From Paramecium tetraurelia (Eukaryota > Ciliophora > Oligohymenophorea > Peniculida > Parameciidae), in the NCBI RefSeq assembly GCF_000165425.1, contig NW_001799020.1, forward strand, positions 62,001-126,000: a stretch of DNA of 64,000 nucleotides, read 5' to 3'. Made by a program: the position numbers and the translations under genes. The notes beneath the pieces were generated by a model. It ran no database searches. It was given only the letters and a program-made list of their open reading frames with translations, and was not told the origin of the DNA. Of this stretch, positions 25,349-37,216 are shown one piece after another (within the stretch, counting starts at the first letter, position 1; each line of letters opens with the position of its first letter).

Positions 25349-28300
25349 TCAATTAAAATTCTATACATCCATTGATGGTTCTTGGAAGGTTTTGATTGAA
25401 ATAAAATGGCCTTCAGTTTTTCTATCAATAGATGGAATTTCAACAATGCAATGAGAAAAATACTGAAATTCTTCTGGATAGCATAATTCCAATGTTTTTT
25501 TTGTAGATTCTGAGACTTACACCTTTCCTCTTTCCCCCTTCGATTCCATTTTATTAGCTATCAACACGTCTGGCCCATAGATATCATATCTCACAATATC
25601 AGTTCCAAGAACTCCTCCGATGATTTTCCCAGTGTGTATACCTATCCTCATATCCAGATCTGAATTATTGATTTTGTCTCTGACCTTGCTGATGATGTTG
25701 ATCATTTCGAATCCCATTTCCACAGTGTTTTTAGCCTCCAAGGCTGGATTTCTGTCTTTGGCATCCACCATTCCCATGACCACATAACAGTCCCCAATGG
25801 TATATAACTTATACACATTCTTCTCCTGACAACACTTATCAAATTCAGTGAATAGATTCCGCAACATAAATACGACTTATTCAGGAGCCACTTTGCTTGA
25901 ATACTCTGTAAACCCAGCGATATCAGCAAACAGAAGAGTGACATCCTCATGTTGATCCTTCAAGACTGCTCTGGATTGTTGTAATTATAAAAATTGATCA
26001 AGCATGTGAGTTGGCAATTGATGTTTTACTAACTGATCTAATTGTTCATGCTTGTATTTGAGTTTGCATTTTTAGTTGTAAGCCTCAACATTCTTCAAGA
26101 ATTTATAGATTTGGTTTGATACAAATATTACTTGGAGTAGACTGGCGTAGTAAATTAGGGAATTATCCCAATTATTAGACACGACGGCTATGATATTCAT
26201 GCAAATCATGACAATGCTCTCAACAACCTTGTATTTCATTTTGATTATGGGGTTCAATTGAGTCAAGAAGGAGAGAAAGATCCCAATGGCAATACAGACT
26301 TCTCCTATTATCCCTTCTTTGACACTGAAGATGTGCATGATCCACCAGATTAAAATGAAGATGTAGAACCCTATAAAGTATTTCTGTTTGAAAAAGTGAT
26401 TGCAATATTGCTCATTGAACAATAAACAGATGAATATCAATTTAACAAAGACAATCATGTATCCCTACACAATATTAATGTACCAAACTGTAATCTCTCT
26501 GAAAATGTTGTCAATCAAAATAGTGGATGTATTTTAAATGAGGATTAGTATGCCCATTCCAAGTTCCAAGAGAATCACCAGTATTTTATTTTACTTCCTC
26601 AATTGCTGGTAAAACTCTTGGATGACCTCTTCATCGACTTCGGAATGAAAGTCAAGGTACAATCTCTTTTTGTCCAAAATCAACACATCCATCTCTTTGA
26701 ACTCGTCCTCAGCCTAATGAATCTGTTTTAACTTGTCCTTGTCTACTTCAACCAAAGGGAATTCCAGGGAATCTTCAAACATGAGATTCTCCCGAGCTAA
26801 TTTGATTTCGAGTGCTTCGATTAGGTTCTACCCTGTGATAGTGAGTGGTTGTTGCTCCTTTGTCGGAGGTTGCAATTGATCACTCTCGCCTCTAGAATGA
26901 TGCTGGGACACATTGTTATTGTTATTGCTATTATTCAAGGTAAGATTTTGATTGTCTAAGTTGATACTCGATTTATGCAGCAATTGGGGTGTCACTATCT
27001 TAAGGCTTGATTACACGATGGTGGGTTTGCGAGAGTTCTTGAATTCAAATATGGATTTTCGATGCTTGCCTGGATAATCATCTCTATTTAGGAATATCTG
27101 CATGTCATCTTTGAATTTCCTCAGCTTCTTCCTTGAAATCTTCTCCTTTATCACTTCCTACACCAAATAGGTGGCCAATTGACCCTTTCCTTTCGCCTCC
27201 ACTATATCCAAAGTAAAGGTGAAGTCAGGACAATTGGAGACCTGCTTGAATGCCTCCTCAGATATCTTGATTTGATTGTCCTATGCAGTGGAACAAACCC
27301 GACTGGTGGTATTGACAGTATCTCCAATCAAAGAAAACTAGGGTTTATGATACCCAATAACACCAGCAATCACATTGCCATAATGCACTCCAATCTTCAC
27401 GACAATGTTTTCAGTCTAACCAAAACTCTGGGACAAAGCAAACTTCTGCATCTCAAAGGCCACTTGGAGAGCTCTAAGAACTGGGTTAATGTTATTTTAA
27501 GATATTAGATTCTTCAACCCAGAAGCTGCCATGTATGTCTTGCCAACAGTTTCTATCTTCTGCAGGTTGTATTGATTGCACAAAGAATCATATTGTCTGA
27601 ATAGGATATCCAGCAAATGAACCACATTCTATTGTTGCACCTTGATTATTGTGTCAAATTGACAAATATCGCAAAATAGAATTGCTACCTCCCCTTGATT
27701 CTCCTAAATGTCAAACTCTCCTTTCTGATTGATCATGTTCCTGATGAACTTTGGCATCAGAATCGAGAGTGTGTCACTTATCGAATTGATTTTCTAATTC
27801 AATTGCAAATTCTGAATGAACTCCTGTCTCAGATTCCTTTGCACTCTCAAATGCATCCCGCTACTCAAGGCTGTCTACATAAATGCTATGAGATAATAAT
27901 TGAGCATGATGTATGTGTTTATGTTCTAATTGATGGACGTATTGTTGGCACTAAATCTGATGATGAAACTGATGTTGACTATGATGCAATAGAAGATTAT
28001 GGTCAAGGGCCTATCATCAATTAATGGTTGCAACATGAACAACTGCATAATGAGCATGTCACTCAAGGAGTTGTCATTCTGTTAGAAAAAATAGATATCA
28101 TACACGATCTTGTACAACAGACGAGAGAGAATCAAGATTTTTGACAATCTGAAATGGTACTTCTTAAACACTGATGTGTAGATGAACAGAGCCATCAATA
28201 ATTAAGTGCCGTTGTATCCATATGAAAAATCCAGTAGCCAAGTATAATTGCGGTCCTTGTTGACAAACCAAATTTGCAACAAGATTGCCCCCTCCACCAA

Positions 28301-31300
28301 CATCCAGCTCAATGGATAATAGAATCTGTAATATTCTAAAATTGATGTCAACTCATTCAATTGATATTTGGTTTCTAATTGAATATTCTTGAACTATTGA
28401 GTTAACTTATTGATTTTTATGCTCTTTTCACTCAAGGCCATTCCAGACAACATCGATCTTATCGAAGAATCCATTTCATCTTCATTCTTAAACAATTTCA
28501 AAGCATACTTCTAGATATTCAACAGAAGCGAGCTATTGTTCTTCTTTTTAGAATAGTATATCTCTATTGGCTTCAATAGACCGCAAATCTAAATCTTGTC
28601 CTTAACTGAAAACATCAACTTGTCTATCGTATAAGGAATGAATTAAAAAAGCAATTGCTAAAGTGTGTAAATTATTAGAATTATGAGTAAGATGTAGAAT
28701 ACACTTTGAATGTTGATTAGGTGTTCCAGAATTTGATAGTAAGTTTCATTGAATATTTGAATATAACTGACCAAGGTCAACAAATAGAGTACGATTAATA
28801 ATATCCACCAATAGACTATGCTGTCATAGATCCATTTACTTTGCTCAACCACAATGATTATTGAATACATTTACAAAGACTGAATAGAATTATCAAAATC
28901 TCTGCCATCATCTGTATAAAATTCTATGTACTTTTAAATTATTATTATAATGAAGGATTCAAATATGGAGAGCAATAATACTTTGTAAATGAACAACCAA
29001 TATTTGTGCTTTCTGAATTGAATCCAATTCTGATTATAAAAGTAAACTAATTGTTATTTAAAATCAGTGATGTTTCTATTATTCAGGATTGACTACTTGT
29101 ATAGCAACAACGAAGGCAATATAAACATGATAGATTAGTAATATGAGAGAGGAGGAACTTCATTATACACTTCCATGATACGCTGGAAAAATAGGCAAAA
29201 CATTATCAAATAGCATCTATAAAATGCATATATCATTAAATTCTCGAGAAATTCTGCATGCTTTCTACTGTCATAAAATAATAATGTTATTAGATTATTC
29301 ATATCCTTAATAATGAGATCTGCTGTGCTCATATGTCTCACTTTAGAATAGATAAATTTATCTAATTATCTATTAGAGTAGAGTTATTGCAAATGCTTGT
29401 ATTTTGATAATTTGTTGGAAACCTGTGCATTATTATTTATGTTACTCTCCTTTTTTACTCTCTCAATTTACTCCATTTTTTCTATTTTTATTTTTTAACT
29501 CGCTCTCTCATTCTGAATTTATATTGCGAAATCTGAATTTTCCATGATAATCGAATCGTTAGCCTCGTCTCCTACAACCAATATCCTTCTCCTTTACAAT
29601 TGCTTTTTCTGTAGAATCTTAATCAAAACACCTTTCTAATACTTATTCATTGAATAACCAATAAGGTGAGTACAGAATGAGACTAGAAATGCCAAATGAT
29701 GATACAAGTTTTCATCATTTTCAATAGTCTCCAGAGCCTTCCCTTCAATCATAATACAAAACGGTTTGGTTTTGGATAAGTTATTATTCATGCCTATTAA
29801 AACACCTCTTGTGCTGGCTCTTCTAGCCACATTTATTGATTTTCTCTTGTTATTAGGACTACTGAGTAATTTTTCATTATTCTTTTTATCATTTTGCTCT
29901 TCCCTTAACTGTTTAATCAGATTATTATAGCACCAAAGAATATGTGACTTAATCTGCTAAGAGATCATGTCGTTTGATTCTATTTTTAAGATTTGAATAT
30001 TTTCTTTCAAAATGCTTGATTTATAGGCTATGGGCAATACTTTATTTTTTGTATCACCGCTGGCAATCCATATAGATATATCTGCATTCTGATAATAGTT
30101 GATGATATCCTTCAATTATTTCTTCAATTTTTCTTACACTCCAACAATTAACACAACTTCCAATTGATTTTACTTATTTTTAATCTCTTCTAATGGATTC
30201 TTTACAAATAAATTATAACTGTTTTAGTCCATGTTGTATTTATAATAGATTATTGGCCTACAACCTCTCTGTATAATTTTGTTGATTATTCCATTCCAAA
30301 CATCCTTGTCCTCCTTGTCCATGTTTATCCCCTCGATCAATTCCAAACCATCCTCTCTGATGTATTAAATGTATTCAAATTTATCATTGAATTGAAACGC
30401 TAACAATTTGTTATAATCAGTAATCTAAGTGATCACAGACAATTTGTTATTATCTAATTAAGTGACTGTCACTGGAATTTCTACTAGATTCTCTTTAATC
30501 TCAATAATGTACTTGTTTTTCCCAAAGGTGGATCCAATAAATTTATAATCATAATTCTAAGCTAAATTAATTTGTAGTTCATCTATCTGATTGTTAAATT
30601 CTTATTATAATGAATCCTGCTTCTTCAGATATTTGGTCTAAGTGTTATGGCAAATGATGAGGATAAACAATGATTCCTCAATGACCCCTCTATATTCTGG
30701 TGTCAATGATTTACTAAAGATTTCCTTCTCATTACTAATAAAGTCATCTTGTCTATCATATTGAATGTTGAATTCATCGGTCTTGTAGAATCGATCAGCC
30801 GATAACTTCTTTTTTGGTTCCATTTTCTCTAATATTGGTCTTCTCTCGCTGAACTTACGTCTGGCTGTCTCCTTGATTGGAGATTAAGACTTGATCATCC
30901 TTTATTCATTGAGCTGATTGATCATGCCTCCTAAATCAGTGCCGGATTCCCAAGAATCTATTTGAAACAGTTTTGGAGGTTTGGTTCTATGGATCTCTTT
31001 CAATTTGGAATGATCGTCTGCAATCTCTTCAGCATTGAAGTTGGCTTCTTCCTATTAACTTGTCTCACGTATATCTTACTCAAAATTGGGTTCAATGTTC
31101 ACCAAGTTGTCCTCCAATCTCCAAGGCGTGACTGAGGCTCTTTTAGCAGGACTCATGGGTCGATGATGGGGTGACACCTTGATGGATGAGATCTAATTAG
31201 GAGACAAGGATTAATCCTGAATGAAGAGCATCTCCTAATTATCTAACACCTCCTTCTGATACTTCTTCCATTCGGTTGTATTCTTAAATGTTTTGTTATG

Positions 31301-32768
31301 AATTTCGTAGAATGTCTCATTTATCAAAATTAATTTAATTTTAAATTGCGGTATGGTCATCGTACAAGTCTTGTCAAAAATGACAGAATCCACCAAAGAC
31401 AAATCAGCTATAGGAGTTGCATTCAATTTGCTGTACACTGTATTTAAGTCCATCTTGTGATTCACGAATATATTGAATTCCTACTGACTCTCACTATTCT
31501 GTCCTCCCTTCTGCTTATTGAATTTGAACAGTTTCTAACTTGAACTCAGAATTTACAGTAGATCCAACAATCCTATCAAATAATAAGGCAACATATTCAA
31601 GTAAATCAGAAAGTGATCAGCTAAATATTGTATCTTCCACCCTTAATCAACCAATCTGATTGATTCAATCATCCAAGACACAAACGATAACAAAATTATG
31701 AGGATTAATGTGAATTTGTAGAAGGTGTCAATCTTGTTTTCAAAGAAAGACTTAGTTGACTTCTCAAACTTGCTCAAATGATAATATTTACAATTCAAAC
31801 CACAACTCAACACAAGTCCATACACATAATCACAAGTCTGCAATTGTTGTCCTCTATACAGGATATTCTCCCTCTTGATATCAACAGCCTGAGGGTCATT
31901 CTTCAATCGAATAAACCCTGTGTAGAAGCACTCAGATTTGTAATCCTTGTCGAAGGTCACCTTCCCACTCAGCAATAATCGATATTCAAAGCCATTTCCC
32001 TTGAATTAATGCATCTTGGGCAAGGATGTTAATTCGTTAGCACTCTTTATTCCCTCCTCGGTCTCCCCATTCACACACGTGTTATTCACGTAACATCTCT
32101 CCTGGTTTGACTCCAATATCAGACAATCCGAGGGACAAATCTCATTCCTTTGTAATATTATGATGTCTCCAATCTCCAAGTCTTCCCATCTTATTGTCTC
32201 TATGATGCTCACTTTTGTGCTCTCGTTCAATTCGGTCAAAGGCTGGGGGGACGGTGGTATCATCCCCTTGTCTGCTCTTTGAGTTGATATCATTTGGGTC
32301 TTATTTAATTTTTGCTCATATTCCATTAAACCGATTTTCTTGTTATGCAATATTTTCTTCAGTTTCTTAAACACAATCACCCGTCTTTTGTTTATTAAAT
32401 TGTCCTCGCCATTCACCAATTTCATATAATAAAATGTTTTTATCAAATACATCACTATACCAAATAGAAATGGAATGACAAATCCGTAGATAACTTGTGA
32501 ATTGTCTTGAGTTATGCTCAGACATATAATGTTAATCATCAGAAAAATGTAATTGAACGGCCTCCTCAAATATCTCCATATAATACTCCCCAATGATTAT
32601 ATAGTGGAAATTTTATTTTTTAATTCTGAAGAAGAGAAGCCCTTTAAATTTACTGTGTCTCCATTTTCAAATTCTATCTTGTTTATTAAAATGTACGATA
32701 TACTTGCTTAGAATATGAATCATCATTCTTTTATTTTGTTTTTGTGTATTTTCTATGCAGGTATTCAT
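25349..32768 (-). CDS. Guanylyl cyclase with N-terminal P4-ATPase-like domain (ciliate/apicomplexan type)
   Basis: Start is the complement of 32766-32768; TGA the complement of 25349-25351. A 19-nt intron at 32678-32696 (AAG acceptor) joins the first exon. The product is about 2466 residues, close to the known ciliate enzymes. The N-terminal half is a flippase-like P-type ATPase: NKIST near residue 45, WEDLEIGDIIILQRNE, the phosphorylation-site region FDKTCTMT (about 458; Gly of DKTGT replaced by Cys) and hinge VVGDEANDS (about 1060; GDGxND altered). The C-terminal half has two membrane blocks, each followed by a class III cyclase domain. The first contains VAILFCDICQFD and VKIGVHYGNVIAGVIG. 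The second contains DVTLLFADIAGFTEYSS, MRIGIHTGKIIGGVLG and RYDIYGPDV. The enzyme makes cGMP from GTP. The ATPase half is probably catalytically impaired. A Ser/Pro-rich insert lies at about 31240-30830. Confidence 0.92.
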
Positions 32769-32846
32769 AAATTAACTATGATAATTTCATAATTTTAATA
32801 TACAATATGATACAACAATTAGCGCCTGTAACCTTTTATTAAAAAT

Positions 32847-33278
32847 ATGATCACCACGTCTTTCCCTCCTCAAAACCCTTCTCAAGTCCCAATTCCCTAT
32901 TTTTCATCCTACCCATTAACGGAATTTGTGTTTTTTTTGTATTTAAACCCATGTAGACCCATCCATCGGTATAACATAGAAAGAAGAGAGATCAAAGTTT
33001 TTGAATTTAGATGTAATTATCTAAACTTAACATATGATCTTATGGGATAGCAATTCAAATTTTATATCATATAAAAATATTTTAAAAGCTTGCTTATATA
33101 TTTAAGTGTTGGAGGAATAAAGGATAAAAATTAGCAATTCACATTGAGCCTTATAAGTTCTAATAATATTTCCATCAAATTTCTTGTATTTACATTTTAT
33201 TTCGAAAGATTAAAATAGTATTCTTCTTTCATTCAAAGCAATTTTATTGAGAAATTAAGACTATTTGATATCTTATGA
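32847..33278 (+). CDS. Doubtful short ORF, 143 codons
   Basis: ATG at 32847 to TGA at 33276-33278 with no intron. The first 60 residues (MITTSFPPQNPSQVPIPYFS, later RPIHRYNIERREIKVFEF) look like real protein. The rest (LSVGGIKDKNQQFTLSL) faintly resembles the lead-in to a kelch blade, then becomes hydrophobic and AT-driven. No full domain follows in the next kilobase. It could be a decayed gene of a larger family or a short unique gene. It is divergent from the guanylyl cyclase gene, 78 bases away. Confidence 0.35.
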
Positions 33279-34260
33279 TGGCTAGGAAGGATTAATAAAG
33301 CAATTTCTTATCAATGAAGTAAAAATTTTGTAAAAAATTGAATTAAATTATTATGCAGTTTTATTTTTTGCTCAAATTATTTAATCTAAATAAAAATAGT
33401 TAAGATTGATTCTAAGATTCACAATTTGTAAAATTAAGGGCTTCAAACCATCTAATAATCAGTGTGTATTTTTTATTTAAAGGAAAGATATAAAAATAAC
33501 CTGAAATTGTTAATATTAAAAAATTATTCATTTCAATCTAATTGAATTTAATTGAAATCTAGTTTTTTTTTTTTAGTTCTCTTATTTTTAACCTAGTAAA
33601 TTAAAGATGAATGGTATCTAAAATAAAATAAATTCTACTCCATACTTATTATCATTTAACATACTTTATCTATATCAATTGATGAATATATATATATATT
33701 GATTCAGAAATCTATGGAAACAGAATTAAATAGAAATAAAATAAAGTTTATATAATTATAATTCTTTTTCGATTCAAAATCATAACATTATTTTAGTTAC
33801 AATACATCTTTAAATTTATAATTAAGAGTGAAATTTTAAATTAATATTATATTATTCACTTTGATAAATAATAATTCTGCAATTTATATAGTAATTGCTA
33901 ATAGAAAATACTTATCAATAAATTGTTAATAATGTTCTATTGATAAAGACATTCAAATTATGGCTACCACACATCCCAGTTTAAGGGTAGTTAGCAAAAA
34001 ATTGATGGAAAATCAAGTATTCGCAATTTTAATTTTAATTCATATTCAATCAATCTCTAAATATTCTTATGTAATGGTAAATTGATTAGTACCATTTTCA
34101 ATAAATCAATCATTTGTAAGCTAAATGATAGTTTGAAGGACTGAGGATATTGTTCTTTAGGATTGGAATGTTCTAAATTTTAAATAAAGGTTTGTAGTAT
34201 ATTTATTAATCGGAGTGTGAAATAAATAAAAAAGTGGGAGAAATATTTTATTAAAAAAAT
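33279..34260. other. Long AT-rich intergenic region
   Basis: Nearly 1 kb, extremely AT-rich, with homopolymer runs and a short (TA)n stretch near 33690-33700. A 41-codon frame from an ATG at 33960 begins MATTHPSLRVVSKKLMENQ but has no continuation I can support. I see nothing else. Confidence 0.5.
34253..34260 (-). terminator. RNA polymerase III terminator of the tRNA gene
   Basis: Immediately 3' of the tRNA on the minus strand is ATTTTTTT, a run of seven T, the standard pol III stop signal. Confidence 0.8.
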
Positions 34261-34334
34261 TGGTCGGGGCGGGAATCGAACCCGCGACCGTTGGCTCATA
34301 AGACCAACGCTCTAACCAACTGAGCTACTCGACC
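34261..34334 (-). tRNA. tRNA-Ile (anticodon UAU)
   Basis: The minus strand reads as a complete 74-nt tRNA without intron. The D arm is GCTCAGTTGGTTAGAGC. The anticodon stem TTGGT/GCCAA encloses the loop CTTATGA, so positions 34-36 are TAT, decoding AUA. The T arm is GCGGGTTCGATTCCCGC, and the discriminator is A. The internal A box and B box of RNA polymerase III are therefore intact, and a T7 run follows directly on the minus strand as terminator. Oddities: position 37 is G rather than the A usual next to U36, and acceptor pair 6-67 is an A-C mismatch. Reading the plus strand instead would suggest CAT (Met), but the D and T arms are only correct on the minus strand. Confidence 0.93.
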
Positions 34335-35085
34335 ATGTACAATGAAAATGATGCACTTTTTCATAAATAATCAAGTCATTTGATAAACATTTACATTCAA
34401 CTCAGAAACATGATAATTAATGTAGTTAAAGTCTATATTTAACCATAATAATTAATATTATTTTGTATTCAGGTAAAAAATCAAAACTATTCATCATAAA
34501 TCTGTTACTAGATTAAGGTTATCCTCTATATATTTAATAAATTCACTTGAATTATTCCTAAAAAGAGTTAAACAGATTATTTGAAAGACTAAATCTTTTT
34601 TTTAAGTCTACTTCAATTATAAATCTTTTAAATACTTTTCATTTCAATCTTAATTTATATTTCTAATTATTAAAAAGATTGATTATGAATTTCTCTATCT
34701 GAATTTATCTTAACTTATTTTCAAGAATATGTTATATATAAATTATTTTAAGATTCAGATAAGAAATTAATAATTCTTATATATTTTTTTTACTTGATAA
34801 TTTTGTTTTTAGACTATTTTTATAATTGTTTAAACATCATTTTTAATTATACTAACCTAATCTTACTCATTCTTATTTAAATTTATTATTTTATACTTTT
34901 ATAATCAATATTGCAATGATATTAAAATTTAATGCTAGATTTGTAAACGTATTAGTTATTATTATAAGGTTAATCATACATCAACTTACTGTTAGACCTT
35001 AATAATGTATTATGAAGTGTAAGGACAAGTATTAAATAATAAATTACAGTTTATGATAATATTAATAAATTTTATTTATAATAAT
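34335..35085. other. AT-rich intergenic region
   Basis: About 750 bases between the tRNA gene and the 3' end of a minus-strand gene. Very AT-rich with no long TGA-free frame of normal composition, no second RNA gene and no repeat that I can see. Confidence 0.5.
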
Positions 35086-35972
35086 TCAATCAATTACAAA
35101 TTTAGCATGTCTCTTAATATTCCCAACACTATAATCTAATTAAGAGTTGTCTGCCAGATTCGATTCAGTGAATGAAATATCTTCAACTTCTGAATTCGAT
35201 TGTTTACTTGTTCTTTTGCTATTTTTACTGCTGAAGACATTAAGATTCTTATAAATCTTTTCAACATCTATTCCTCTAGATTTAACTGCCTTCACCAACT
35301 GTATTAGTTTACGCTCCTTCTCTGATAGTGTAAGCATTTTTTATTGCATTTCCTTGATTTAGTCTTTTAATTTATTGCGATCATGGAGGTTATCTTTATT
35401 GCCTTGATTCTTCTTCATTTGATTCAATTCATCTTAATATTGCAAGACTCTGTGTTGTATTTCGTATTCCTTGAGCTTATTTTCTAGAATAGAAGGCAGA
35501 ATTACCGAATTTCAATTAGTTCTCTTTGGATTATTATTCTAATTGTTATAATTGTATCAATAATTGAGCCCTTTCTTAATCATATACCTGTTTTTCATTG
35601 GTTTAATTGTTGTGTATAATTTGCTTGATTGATTGTATAAGTTAGATCAAGATGAGAGACATATCCTACTCATTGATACAAGAACTCAATCCCGCAAGCA
35701 ATTTAGTCAAAATAACATTCAACTCTCTCATGCCAATGTTTTTATCGATGCTGTCGACAGTGGATTTAATCAATCTGATTATCTCCTTTTTCGAAGCCTC
35801 CGATTTAAGATAAGATTATTCAGAGAAATAGCTTTAGACAGAAAGCGCATCTTTTTTTTAAGTTGATTAGGTTGTTTATCTACTCTGTTATAATATCAAA
35901 TGATACCAATCGTTTGTCAGGAGTCAATAAACTATTATTGTTATAGTATTTAGATACCGATAATGATTTCAT
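35086..35972 (-). CDS. Coiled-coil hypothetical protein
   Basis: Start is the complement of 35970-35972; TGA the complement of 35086-35088. Two 22-nt introns (35885-35906, CAG acceptor; 35484-35505, TAG acceptor) give 280 residues. The N-terminal 50 residues are polar and Ser/Gln-rich. A helical region with KSTVDSIDKNIGMRELNVIL is followed by a coiled coil of about 80 residues (ERAQLLIQLQQLEQQSKEN and onward). The C-terminus is Ser/Asn-rich (RTSKQSNSEVEDISFTES). No family recognised. Its start lies only 31 bases beyond the stop of the next minus-strand gene upstream (36004), a typical short Paramecium spacer. Confidence 0.78.
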
Positions 35973-36003
35973 AAAAATAATAAAAATTTATAAATAAAAC
36001 ATA

Positions 36004-36523
36004 TCAGCAATTTTAATCTAAACCTGGTTTCTTAATAATAATTGGATTAATTATACTAATTTCTAGAAATATTGCAGACAGGGCGTCAAATTCAATCCGC
36101 AATTTTCATAATATGAAGTGCAGTAGCTCTGACAAATTGGAATCGTCAGATTTGTAGTTTAGTCACAAGGAGGGAAATTCCATTTACACAAGAATTGCTT
36201 ATATGCCTTGTAACAGGTATCGTCTTTGATTAACACGCTATCTACCTCCCCGTTGATTTCCTAAACTAATCTGTCCCTGATATAGGCCACGAAATCCAAT
36301 CGAATTTCTTTGTCTCTACTTTCAATAGTATGATCTGGCCATAATTTCTAAAATCTATTCTTAAATCTACTCTCAGTTCAGGAACACAAATATAATCGTC
36401 AAGCTCGTAATTACAGAATTCTACTCCATCAGATATTTGGACTCTTTGTGAACAAACCCCTGATTCATAACCATTTATTTGACATCCCAAAGCGAATTTC
36501 GAAATTATAAATAAAATAAACAT
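36004..36523 (-). CDS. Secreted Cys-rich protein, Frizzled-CRD-like
   Basis: Start ATG is the complement of 36521-36523; TGA the complement of 36004-36006. Introns at 36348-36370 (TAG) and 36031-36056 (AAG) give 156 residues. The N-terminus is a signal peptide (MFILFIISKFALG). Ten cysteines follow in an order like the Frizzled cysteine-rich domain: one early (GCQ), CSQ, FCNY, ICVPEL, then CYKAYKQFLCKWNFPPC, ICQSYCTSYYENCG and PCLQYF. The pattern CxxxxxxxxCxxxxPxC followed by CxxxCxxxxxxC is the best visible match. No membrane segment or GPI signal is evident, so the protein is probably secreted or lumenal. Partner unknown. Confidence 0.75.
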
Positions 36524-36681
36524 AATTATAATCAAAAATTGGCAAGCTATTTTATAAACGTATATTGCATCTCTCTTCCTAGTATATGCTGGCTGAAATT
36601 GGACAATATAAAAACAAGGAGGCTATAATTATGCTCAGTTTTTTAGTCTCAATTAAAAATTAAATAATTTAATCGAATTTG

Positions 36682-37216
36682 ATGTTATAAACATATTAAA
36701 TTATATAGGAAGAATTAGTAAATTTATGAGATGTTTGCTTGCTAGAGGTGTTAAGAGTTTCCAATACAATTTATCAATATTATTGTTATTATACTAATTA
36801 TAAGTAAATCTTAATATAATTTTTGAGGCGTATTTTACATTTCATAAAAGAACTTCAATAGTTTATTTACTCAGTAGAGGGAATAAAACTAAGCCAAAGA
36901 ACTTTTAGTGTAATTGAACAAGTAGCTAAGACAGATTCTGATAATATTTTGATTAAACATTCTTTATATGATCTTGATACCTTTCTTGTGAATATAAGTA
37001 TGGTTGTTAATTAAATGAAGTAGTTTGGGAATCCTTTTAGTTTTGATTTTACACTTCACATATCCAATATTATTAAGTGTATATATGATGAGTGGTCGAG
37101 AAAATAAAAATAAAATGAATTATTTATTAATATTGCTTTATATATATTAAAGTACAATATTATCATTATTTACAATCATAATCCCAATTTTATTGGCGGA
37201 GAAGGGATATACATTT
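36682..37216 (+). CDS. Unresolved small gene upstream of the transporter pair
   Basis: One plus frame is open from about 36730 to a TGA near 37214 and reads convincingly as protein up to about 37090: for example EGIKLSQRTFSVIEQVAKTD, then IKHSLYDLDTFLVN. An ATG in the same frame at 36682 is followed by one in-frame TGA at about 36727. A canonical 28-nt intron (36719-36746) plus a 20-nt one further on would remove it, but the splice choice is not proven. The apparent stop lies inside the first exon of the acetyl-CoA-transporter-like gene, which is unlikely to be correct. So the 3' end is also unresolved. No family recognised. Confidence 0.35.

Noticed and set aside
27179-28024. Two 109-codon plus-strand frames
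   Set aside because: Both are antisense shadows of the first cyclase domain of the guanylyl cyclase.
33685-33705. Short TA dinucleotide run
   Set aside because: Only a few units long in very AT-rich DNA; not distinguishable from background.
34261-34334. Plus-strand tRNA-Met (CAT)
   Set aside because: The plus strand shows CTCATAA in the loop, but the D arm and T arm consensus are only correct on the minus strand.
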